Source of the DNA: Streptomyces sp. WM6378
Lineage (GTDB): Bacteria > Actinomycetota > Actinomycetes > Streptomycetales > Streptomycetaceae
Assembly (NCBI RefSeq): GCF_001279695.1
Contig: NZ_LGDD01000234.1
Span: 140,259 to 204,258 of the forward strand
Direction of reading: 5' to 3'
DNA length: 64,000 nucleotides
The first letter of the stretch is position 1. Each line of letters begins with the position of its first letter. Under the pieces are notes generated by a model. That model had not been told where the DNA came from and did no database searches. It worked only from the letters and a program-made list of their open reading frames with translations. Both the position numbers and the translations under genes were made by a program. Of the stretch, positions 57,870 through 64,000 are shown piece after piece.

Positions 57870-58322
57870 CTAGCGCTCGGCCGGCGCCGGTGCCAGGCCG
57901 TCGGCGACGAGGCCGGCCAGTACCGCCCGGCCCAGGGTGTGCACGGCGGACTGGGGACGGACCATCACGGTGAACTCCTTGATCCGGCCCTCCTCGTCGA
58001 ACTGGAGCAGGTCGATGCCGTGGATCTGCTTGCCGTCCACGGTGGCCCGGAACGGCAGGATCACCGACGGGGCCTCCTGGCCGTCGGCACTGGTCTCGGC
58101 CGTTCCCTCGAAGCGCCCGATGTAGCGCAGGTCCTCGAAGGTGCGCACCAGGACGCCGAACAGCCCGAGCACCATCGCCTTGCCCTCGAAGGGAACGAAC
58201 TTCACCGGGCTGTAGAGCCGCACGTCCTCGGTGAACAGGTCGTCAAGGGCCGCGAGGTCGCGCTTCTCCACGGCGGCGCGGAAGCGTTCGGCGGTCTCCA
58301 TGTCCATGACTGGAATCTCCAT
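57870..58322 (-). CDS. SnoaL-like/NTF2-fold protein
   Basis: 150 aa. ETAERFRAAVEKRDLAALDD, VRLYSPVKFVPFEGKAMVLG, HGIDLLQFDEEGRIKEFTVM. NTF2-like binding or isomerase protein. Divergent from a PadR gene, with a symmetric operator right before its start, so it is the likely PadR target. Substrate unknown. Confidence 0.88.
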   Translation of the reverse strand: MEIPVMDMETAERFRAAVEKRDLAALDDLFTEDVRLYSPVKFVPFEGKAMVLGLFGVLVRTFEDLRYIGRFEGTAETSADGQEAPSVILPFRATVDGKQIHGIDLLQFDEEGRIKEFTVMVRPQSAVHTLGRAVLAGLVADGLAPAPAER

Positions 58323-58333
58323 GACCTCTCCTG

Positions 58334-58369
58334 ATACTCAACAATGTGACTAGTCAGTTTCTTGAGTAT
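58334..58369. promoter_or_regulatory. Nested palindromic PadR operator
   Basis: Outer arms ATACTCAA (58334-58341) and TTGAGTAT (58362-58369); inner perfect palindrome TGACTAGTCA (58347-58356). Both are centred on the same point (58351.5). It covers the SnoaL-like promoter. Confidence 0.8.
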
Positions 58370-58407
58370 GATGCAGTGGCCGACGAGGAAAGGGAAGGGG
58401 TGCTCCG

Positions 58408-58977
58408 ATGGCCTTGCGACATGCCGTCCTCGCTGCGCTGCTGGACGGCGAGTACAGCGGCTACCAGCTGGCCAAGGCGTTCGACATCGGCGTCGCGAAC
58501 TTCTGGCACGCCCTGCCCCAGCAGCTGTACGCCGAGCTCGCCAAGCTGGAGCGGGACGGGATGGTCGAAGGGCGCCAGGTGGTCCAGGAGACCCGGCCGA
58601 ACAAGCGCCTCTTCCGGGTCACCGACGCCGGCCGCGCCGAGCTGGAGAACTTCGCCGCGGCCACCTCGAAGCCCTCGTTCATCCGCGACGACCTGCTCGT
58701 CAAGGTCCAGAGCGCCGACCGCATCGGCACCGCATCGGTGATCGAACAGCTCGAAGAGCGGGCCTGTGCCGCCGACGCCAAGATCGAGCTGCTCGGCGCG
58801 CTGCTGCGGCAGTTGAGGGGTGACGCGGACGAGGAGGAGTTCCTGCTCCACGGCGAGGGCATCGGCCCGTACCTGACGTGCCTGCGCGGTCTGGCCTTCG
58901 AGGAGGAGCACCGCGACTGGTGCCGGCGGATCCGGGCCGTCCTGAAGAAACGCCTGGCGGTCGGGGCCGAGCGGTGA
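58408..58977 (+). CDS. PadR-family regulator
   Basis: 189 aa. N-terminal winged HTH: HAVLAALLDGEYSGYQLAKA, NFWHALPQQLYAELAKLERD, LFRVTDAGRAELENFAAATS. C-terminal Vir_act_alpha_C helices follow (FEEEHRDWCRRIRAVLKKRL). Divergent from the SnoaL-like gene and sharing the nested palindrome. Confidence 0.92.
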   Translation: MALRHAVLAALLDGEYSGYQLAKAFDIGVANFWHALPQQLYAELAKLERDGMVEGRQVVQETRPNKRLFRVTDAGRAELENFAAATSKPSFIRDDLLVKVQSADRIGTASVIEQLEERACAADAKIELLGALLRQLRGDADEEEFLLHGEGIGPYLTCLRGLAFEEEHRDWCRRIRAVLKKRLAVGAER

Positions 58978-59097
58978 GTACGTACGCCCACGGGAGCCGG
59001 TGCCGAGGTGGTCCCGCGCCTGACCTGCCGGAGGCCGGCTTGGTTAGGGTGGGTGCGACAAACCGATGACCAGCATGAACCGGAACAAGGAGCAGAC

Positions 59098-59928
59098 GTG
59101 AGCGAGCCGGCGTCCATCGCCCTGCAGCAGGAGATCGCCCGGGAGCTGGAGGTCGCCGAGGCCTTCGAGGCCGAGCGGGAGATCGAGCGCCGGGTGGCCT
59201 TCCTCGCCGAGCGGCTGACCTCCACCGGTCTGCGCTCCCTCGTCCTCGGCATCAGTGGCGGCGTCGACTCCACCACGGCGGGCCGGCTGTGCCAGCTCGC
59301 CGTCGAGCGGGCCCGGGCCGCCGGCCACGAGGCCCGCTTCTACGCGATGCGGCTGCCCTACGGCGTCCAGGCCGACGAGCACGACGCCCAGGTCGCGCTC
59401 TCCTTCATCCAGGCCGACCACGTCCTGACCGTGGACATCAAGCCCGCCAGCGACGCCGCGCTCCAGGCCGCGCTCGCCGCCGGTGTCGGCTTCCGCGACG
59501 AGGCCCACCAGGACTTCGTGCACGGCAACATCAAGGCCCGCCAGCGCATGATCGCCCAGTACGCGGTGGCCGGCGCGCAGGGCGGCCTGGTCGTCGGCAC
59601 CGACCACGCTGCCGAGGCGGTCTCCGGCTTCTTCACCAAGTTCGGCGACGGCGCCGCCGACCTGGTTCCGCTGACCGGCCTGACCAAGCGCCGGGTGCGT
59701 GCCGTCGCGGACGCCCTGGGCGCGCCGGCCGAACTGGTGTGGAAGACCCCGACGGCCGACCTGGAGACCCTCGACCCGGGCAAGGCCGACGAGGACGCGC
59801 TCGGTGTCACGTACGACGACATCGACGACTTCCTGGAGGGCAAGCCGGTGGGAGAGCGGGCCTTCGAGACGATCGTGAACCGCTACCGCCTCACCGACCA
59901 CAAGCGCCGGCTGCCGATCGCCCCCTGA
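59098..59928 (+). CDS. nadE: NH3-dependent NAD synthetase
   Basis: 276 aa from GTG at 59098 (AAGGAG at 8 nt). PP-loop [20 protein letters not shown], then [60 protein letters not shown] and [20 protein letters not shown]: complete. Amidates nicotinate adenine dinucleotide to NAD using ammonia and ATP. Length matches the E. coli-type ammonia-only enzyme. A 16-bp-stem terminator follows. Streptomyces often have a glutamine-dependent enzyme too. Confidence 0.96.
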   Translation: MSEPASIALQQEIARELEVAEAFEAEREIERRVAFLAERLTSTGLRSLVLGISGGVDSTTAGRLCQLAVERARAAGHEARFYAMRLPYGVQADEHDAQVALSFIQADHVLTVDIKPASDAALQAALAAGVGFRDEAHQDFVHGNIKARQRMIAQYAVAGAQGGLVVGTDHAAEAVSGFFTKFGDGAADLVPLTGLTKRRVRAVADALGAPAELVWKTPTADLETLDPGKADEDALGVTYDDIDDFLEGKPVGERAFETIVNRYRLTDHKRRLPIAP

Positions 59929-59929
59929 C

Positions 59930-59977
59930 CGACGTGACGCCCCCCCCGGCTCACGTCAGGCGGGGGGCGTCACGTCG
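59930..59977 (+). terminator. Strong terminator after nadE, 16-bp perfect stem
   Basis: CGACGTGACGCCCCCC (59930-59945), 16-nt loop, exact complement at 59962-59977; a smaller stem (GATGGGC/GCCCATC) follows at about 59977-59996. Begins right after the nadE stop. Confidence 0.93.
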
Positions 59978-60040
59978 ATGGGCACCGGGCCCATCGTGTT
60001 GGTGGCCGTCAGGAGAGTGGACCAACCAACCGGCCGCCTC

Positions 60041-60346
60041 CTACTGAAGGTGGTGGTTCTCCACCAGGACGCCGGCGATGAACGCCAGTGCCGCCACGAT
60101 GCCGACGGCCAGGAGCAGGGTCAGCCACGGCAGTTCGCGCCACGGCGCGGTGCGGCGCTCCTTCACCTCGCCCGACGCCTGCGCGGGTTGCGCGGTGCCG
60201 GCCGCCACGGGGGACGCCGCCGCTGCCGCAGCGACGCCTCCTTCCCCGGTCACGGGCTGGACCGCGCTGAGGGCGGGCGCGGCGACGGTGGCCGGCTCGG
60301 GGTCCTGGCCGCCGGTCTTGGTGAACGCGTCACGGTCTCGGACCAT
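60041..60346 (-). CDS. Small single-pass membrane protein, Ala/Pro-rich
   Basis: 101 aa from the ATG at 60346 (AAGGGAG upstream). Long Ala/Pro-rich N-terminal region (EGGVAAAAAASPVAAGTAQP), then RRTAPWRELPWLTLLLAVGI and VAALAFIAGVLVENHH, a single C-terminal membrane segment. It follows the HlyD-type gene by 93 bp, same strand, so may be co-transcribed. The layout recalls small partners of ABC/MFP export systems. Function unknown. Confidence 0.6.
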   Translation of the reverse strand: MVRDRDAFTKTGGQDPEPATVAAPALSAVQPVTGEGGVAAAAAASPVAAGTAQPAQASGEVKERRTAPWRELPWLTLLLAVGIVAALAFIAGVLVENHHLQ

Positions 60347-60439
60347 GTCTTGGGTACTCCCTTGTCCTGATGTGGGTGCGATCGTGAGGGGAACGCCACG
60401 AGCGGGCCGGTGCGGCCCGCTCGTCAAGTCGCCCCGGCC

Positions 60440-61777
60440 CTACGGTGCGACGGTGGTGATCCGCACCTTCTGACCCTGCGTCAGACCGCTGGTGATCTGG
60501 GTGTTGGTGTCGCTCTCGACCCCCACCGTCACCTGAGCGGGGTGTGCGGTCCCGTCTGCTGCGACCACCGTGACCGTGCGCCGGGTGCCGGTGCCGCTCA
60601 ACGCCGCCGTCGGCACGAACAGGGCGTCGGACGCCTCGCCCGCGACGATCTGGACGCTGACACCCTGCCCGGTGTGGAGGTCCTTCGTCGGGCCCAGGAT
60701 GTCGAGCGTCACGGGGTACTGGGCGGAGGTCCCCACACCGTTCACGGCGAGCGTGCTGACCGACAGGACCCTCGCGTTCAGGACGCTGCTGGACTGGGCG
60801 GTCAGGGTGACCGTGGCCGCCTGACCCGGCTTGAGGCGGAGCGCGTCGGCCTCCGAGACGTTGGCCTTCACCTGCATCCCGGTCGGGTTGGTGAGGACGA
60901 TGAAACCGCTCGGCGCGGCCGGGGCGCCACCCGTTCCGGCGCCGCCCGTGGTGCCGGGGGCGGGGGCCGGCACCGTGCCCGGAGCGGCGCCCGCCCCCGA
61001 GGTGTACGTCGTGCCGATCACCGTCTGCCCGACCGTGGCGCCCACCGAGGCGACGGTTCCGTCGACCGGCGAGGTCAGCACGGTCCCGTCGAGCGTGCGC
61101 TGCGCGGTGTCCACCGCCGTCTGCGCCTGGGACACCTGCGCCTGGGCCTGGACGAGCAGGTTGGGATCGATGGACGGGTTGGCGACGGGGACCACGTTCA
61201 CGAACGCGGCGTTGCGCACGGACAGTTCGGCGGCAGCCCCGGTCACCGGCGGCGTCGAGGAAGTGGGGGAGGGGGTCGCGCTGGGTGTGGCGGACGGAGT
61301 GGGGCTGGGTGAGGGGGGCGGCGACGCGGGGTGGCTGGCTCCCCCCGACGGGTTGGGGGCGGAGCTGGCCGGCGGGCTCGCCGGCTGGCCCTCCTGCACC
61401 TTGGCGAGGTTCGCCTTGGCGGCCACCAGCGACGTCTTCGCCTGCGCGAGCGCCTGGCGCGCGGCGGTGTCGTCGACCTTCGCGAGCTCCTGGCCCTTGG
61501 TGACCTTGTCACCCGGCTTGACCTCGACCTTGGTCAGCTGCCCACCGGTGGTGAAGTTGATCCCGGCATCGCTCGGCGAGGTCAGCAACCCGGCCCCGGA
61601 GACGGTTGCCTGCACCTTCCCCGTGGAGACGGCGGCTGTTCGGGTGTCCGTGCGCTTGGTCGAGGAACCGTCGGAGTTCACCACCACCGCGTAAGCACCG
61701 CCCACGGCCGCGACGAGCACTACACCGAGCGCCGAATTCAACAGGACGGCTTTATGCAGCCGCGGAAGGACCTTCAT
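60440..61777 (-). CDS. HlyD/RND-type periplasmic adaptor (MFP) protein
   Basis: 445 aa. N-terminal membrane helix (LNSALGVVLVAAVGGAYAVV). Biotinyl-lipoyl halves: AVSTGKVQATVSGAGLLTSP, GGQLTKVEVKPGDKVTKGQE and VLTSPVDGTVASVGATVGQT. The alpha-hairpin is interrupted by a long Pro/Ser/Thr-rich stretch (about residues 135-190: PASPPPSPSPTPSATPSATP and flanks). Membrane-proximal beta domain VSVQIVAGEASDALFVPTAA. It would pair with a MacB-type ABC exporter, but none is adjacent on this strand. Confidence 0.88.
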   Translation of the reverse strand: MKVLPRLHKAVLLNSALGVVLVAAVGGAYAVVVNSDGSSTKRTDTRTAAVSTGKVQATVSGAGLLTSPSDAGINFTTGGQLTKVEVKPGDKVTKGQELAKVDDTAARQALAQAKTSLVAAKANLAKVQEGQPASPPASSAPNPSGGASHPASPPPSPSPTPSATPSATPSPTSSTPPVTGAAAELSVRNAAFVNVVPVANPSIDPNLLVQAQAQVSQAQTAVDTAQRTLDGTVLTSPVDGTVASVGATVGQTVIGTTYTSGAGAAPGTVPAPAPGTTGGAGTGGAPAAPSGFIVLTNPTGMQVKANVSEADALRLKPGQAATVTLTAQSSSVLNARVLSVSTLAVNGVGTSAQYPVTLDILGPTKDLHTGQGVSVQIVAGEASDALFVPTAALSGTGTRRTVTVVAADGTAHPAQVTVGVESDTNTQITSGLTQGQKVRITTVAP

Positions 61778-62074
61778 ACCCGGGAGCCTGTCAGCCGCTC
61801 CGCTCGTCCACCATGACCCTCCGGCCAAGCTTCCGGACCAGGCGCTTCGATAAATGATCATGGGTGGTGGGTCGCTCGGGCACCTGGAGCCGGTCACTGC
61901 CCGTGGTCACACGCGCCTCATCCTTCAGAGTGCCTCACTGGGATCCCGAATTGAAGGAATTCCACTACGTATTGTCGTCAACACCCCTTGGCGACAGGGG
62001 AATTGAGGTGCACGCTGAACGTGCGGGTCTGGCCGCGCCGGGCTTCCCCTCCCTGGTGTGGCCGGCTCGCTTCG

Positions 62075-62731
62075 TCAACGACGCCACAACCGCCGCTCCA
62101 GGACGGGATCGCGGACGGTCAGCACCGCTGTGGTGGCCAGCAGTCCGACGCCCGCGAGCTGGAACCCGGCCGCCCACCACCACATCAGGTCCCCCCTGGA
62201 CCCGAGGATCGGGCCGACCACGCCACCCGGCGAGTAGACGACCGGCCGGTGCGCACCGTCGGGCGCCGGGCAGGGCCCGGTCCTGGGAAGCTGCTCGGTG
62301 TTGCCGTCCGGCAGGTCGACCCAGCACTGGATGTACTTCGTGCCGTGCGACCCGGTCTCTATGTCGGCGTACGCGATGGTGGCCGTGCCCTGCTCACCGG
62401 CCAGCGCCAGGAAAGCGTCCGGCGCGTGTACCCCGCCGACCACCAGCAGGGCGCCGCCGGCCCAGTAGGTCAGCCTGGCCCAGCGCGGTATGGCCCGGCT
62501 GCCGAAGACGATCCGGCGCAGCACCCATGCGTAGAGCGTGATCAGAACGATGAGGCCGAAGACGACCCCCACGCCGAAGTCGAGCAGCGCCGGGCCGAGC
62601 GTGCTCACCACGGCCACGGTGATGATCACGATCCATGCCACACCCATGGCGCGCGGGCCGAGCCCGCGTATCGCCGCGGCCGACTGCCTGCGGCCGCCCT
62701 TCTTCCCGCCACTCGTCTTTCCGCCGCCCAT
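62075..62731 (-). CDS. Membrane protein of unknown function
   Basis: 218 aa from the ATG at 62731 (GGGCGGGG upstream; GTG at 62749 possible). Basic N-terminus (GGGKTSGGKKGGRRQSAAAI), two membrane helices (MGVAWIVIITVAVVSTLGPA, GVVFGLIVLITLYAWVLRRI), another at LTYWAGGALLVVGGVHAPDA, an exported loop with two Cys (YIQCWVDLPDGNTEQLPRTG, PCPAPDG) and a C-terminal helix (WWWAAGFQLAGVGLLATTAV). No family recognised. Confidence 0.7.
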   Translation of the reverse strand: MGGGKTSGGKKGGRRQSAAAIRGLGPRAMGVAWIVIITVAVVSTLGPALLDFGVGVVFGLIVLITLYAWVLRRIVFGSRAIPRWARLTYWAGGALLVVGGVHAPDAFLALAGEQGTATIAYADIETGSHGTKYIQCWVDLPDGNTEQLPRTGPCPAPDGAHRPVVYSPGGVVGPILGSRGDLMWWWAAGFQLAGVGLLATTAVLTVRDPVLERRLWRR

Positions 62732-62942
62732 CGCCCCGCCCTTCACCAAGTGGCCGGAAGTCTCGCATACGCTGCTGTGGCCGCATCAGGCCTGGTCCCT
62801 GTGGTGAACCCTGCGATGCCTAAGACCCCAGGCCCAGGACCAAGGGCCGAGGCCGGGACGGAATAGCTCCGCGAGGAAGATCGCTGGAAATGGCATACGT
62901 GACCAGCCGATTGACGTGACGACACACAAGGAGACGCCCCGT

Positions 62943-63794
62943 ATGTGGAACGGCGACGCCCTCGATCTCGATGCCTATCTGGCACACCTCGGCCACGACG
63001 GGGACCGCACCCCTTCCCTGGCGACGCTGCGCGCGCTGCACCGGGCACATGTGCTCTCCGTACGCTGGGAGAACCTGGAGGCGGTGCTCCGCAAGAGCCG
63101 CCCGCTGGACGTCCCCTCCGTCCAGGCCAGGATGATCGGCAACCCGCGCGGCGGCACCTGCTTCGAGCACGTCACCCTGTACGCGGCGGCCCTGGAGCGC
63201 CTCGGATTCGAGTTCTTCGTGGTCCAGGGCCGGGTGGAGCTGGGTTCGGGCAAGATCAGGCCCGAGACGCACGCCATGGCGATCGTCGAGCTGGAAGGCA
63301 AGCGCTGGCTGAGCGACGTCGGCTTCGGCACGAGCCCGCTCGAACTCATCGAGCTGACCGACGCGACGGACGTGACGGACGGGGTGTGGGAGTACCGACT
63401 GCGGCGCCAGGAGGTCTCACCGGGCGAACAGGGGTGGGCGCTCTACCAGCCCGCCGGCGAGCGCGAGGGGGTCGAGAAGACCAGCGACGGATGGATGGTC
63501 CGGCACACCTTCACGCTCCACCGGCAGTACCCCGTCGACCTCCAGGTCGCGAACCACTTCGGCGCCTCCAGCCCGCACTCGGCCTTCAGTGACCGCGTCT
63601 TCCTTCAGCGCCTGTTCCCCGACCGGGTGCACATCCTGGACAACCGTCGACTGACCACGGTACGGCCGGGGGTGCCCGGCCCGGCGGAGTCCCGGGAGCT
63701 GGAGCCGAACGAAGTGCCGGGGGTCCTCGCCGACGTCTTCGGCATCGAGCTGTCCGCCCAGGACATCGAGCTGCTGCTGCCCAAGCTGATCTGA
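62943..63794 (+). CDS. Arylamine N-acetyltransferase
   Basis: 283 aa from the ATG at 62943 (AAGGAG at 9 nt; GTG at 62916 possible). NAT catalytic triad: Cys in NPRGGTCFEHVTLYAAALER, His in RPETHAMAIVELEG, Asp in RWLSDVGFGTSPLELIEL. N-terminal helical bundle and beta-barrel follow usual NAT length. Transfers acetyl from acetyl-CoA to arylamines, hydrazines or related acyl acceptors; in actinobacteria also used in secondary metabolism and detoxification. Confidence 0.95.
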   Translation: MWNGDALDLDAYLAHLGHDGDRTPSLATLRALHRAHVLSVRWENLEAVLRKSRPLDVPSVQARMIGNPRGGTCFEHVTLYAAALERLGFEFFVVQGRVELGSGKIRPETHAMAIVELEGKRWLSDVGFGTSPLELIELTDATDVTDGVWEYRLRRQEVSPGEQGWALYQPAGEREGVEKTSDGWMVRHTFTLHRQYPVDLQVANHFGASSPHSAFSDRVFLQRLFPDRVHILDNRRLTTVRPGVPGPAESRELEPNEVPGVLADVFGIELSAQDIELLLPKLI

Positions 63795-63840
63795 ACTCGC
63801 CGGAAACGGGGCGGAGTTCGAGGGCGGCGACCGCGCCCCG

Positions 63841-63902
63841 TGTGCGGCCGCGCCACATGCGGCCGGCTTATGTGCGGCCGCCCCATGTGCGGCCCCGCCA
63901 CG
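63841..63902. repeat. Short tandem repeats, four copies
   Basis: Units based on TGTGCGGCCGCxCCA at 63841-63857, 63858-63870 (partial), 63871-63885 and 63886-63902. They end at the IS boundary. Confidence 0.65.
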
Positions 63903-63912
63903 CTAAGAGGCC

Positions 63913-64000
63913 CTAACAAAGGCGTTGGACGTGTCGGTGTGTGATGAGGCAAGTGGCGAGGCCGAGGAAGGCTTCGTGGATGTCATCGCGTCGTTCCCAG
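63913..64000 (-). mobile_element. 3' end of an IS5-like transposase (runs off the window)
   Basis: Minus-strand frame open from the right edge: WERRDDIHEAFLGLATCLIT then HRHVQRLC and a TAG at 63913-63915. This is the usual C-terminus of Streptomyces IS5-family (DDE) transposases. The element end is probably near 63905, in gaggccctaacaaa. Insertion next to repeats fits a mobile accessory boundary. Confidence 0.8.

Noticed and set aside
1..64000. CRISPR arrays, tRNA or rRNA genes, riboswitches
   Set aside because: No regularly spaced repeats and no tRNA-like cloverleaf or conserved rRNA or riboswitch block was recognised by eye. A covariance-model scan would be decisive.

Overview
The window is high-GC actinobacterial DNA and almost certainly Streptomyces. 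It carries a short chaplin, DUF6153 and DUF6225 proteins, a LppU/SCO3897-type protein, a SoxR-type operator, frequent GTG starts, and rare TTA codons in two P450 genes (the bldA signature). No rRNA, tRNA, CRISPR array or replication gene was seen. The mix of P450s, single-gene regulators, small RiPP loci, gene remnants and an IS end at the right edge suggests an accessory or chromosome-arm region.

Left third (1-27 kb). A 5'-truncated saccharopine-dehydrogenase-like gene and an RpiR regulator come first. A metal-type island follows (DUF6153, DUF305 lipoprotein, permease). After a decayed stretch there is an orphan colicin-immunity-like gene. Two parallel modules follow, each a TetR regulator, a palindromic operator, a P450 and a ferredoxin (6.4-8.6 kb and 9.5-11.7 kb). 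Both P450s carry a TTA codon near residue 35. A YrdC-domain gene and a free-standing alanyl-tRNA-synthetase catalytic domain come next, the latter preceded by an Ala-rich mini-ORF and a hairpin. The rest is regulator/effector pairs (MerR/amidohydrolase, TetR/DUF2867, TetR/DUF4345), secreted enzymes and an ABC exporter behind a SoxR-type promoter.

Middle (27-43 kb). A class I lanthipeptide locus of the FxLD type has its precursor divergent from lanB-lanC, with a JmjC-fold oxygenase converging on the precursor. Then come a duplicated His-rich metal-binding protein, a chaplin, a small membrane/cytoplasmic operon, a NUDIX hydrolase, a stand-alone condensation-domain protein and a secreted Ag85-fold esterase. 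At 40.3 kb is the most striking locus: a 35-residue precursor ending in AWYFWY, a hairpin, a compact non-canonical P450, and a second, conventional P450 overlapping it by 8 bp. This is a tryptorubin-type (atropopeptide) RiPP cluster.

Right third (43-64 kb). LppU-like protein, FtsW/RodA/SpoVE protein, a fifth P450 and a DHA2 exporter. A three-gene island follows: an unknown 487-aa protein, a MoxR-type AAA+ ATPase and a VWA/metallopeptidase-like protein. Beyond it are a methyltransferase, two of the three subunits of a molybdenum hydroxylase, SDR/XRE and SnoaL/PadR pairs, nadE, an orphan HlyD-type protein, arylamine N-acetyltransferase, and the 3' end of an IS5-like transposase running off the window.

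Functions are assigned from motifs and family resemblance read by eye. No database search was run.
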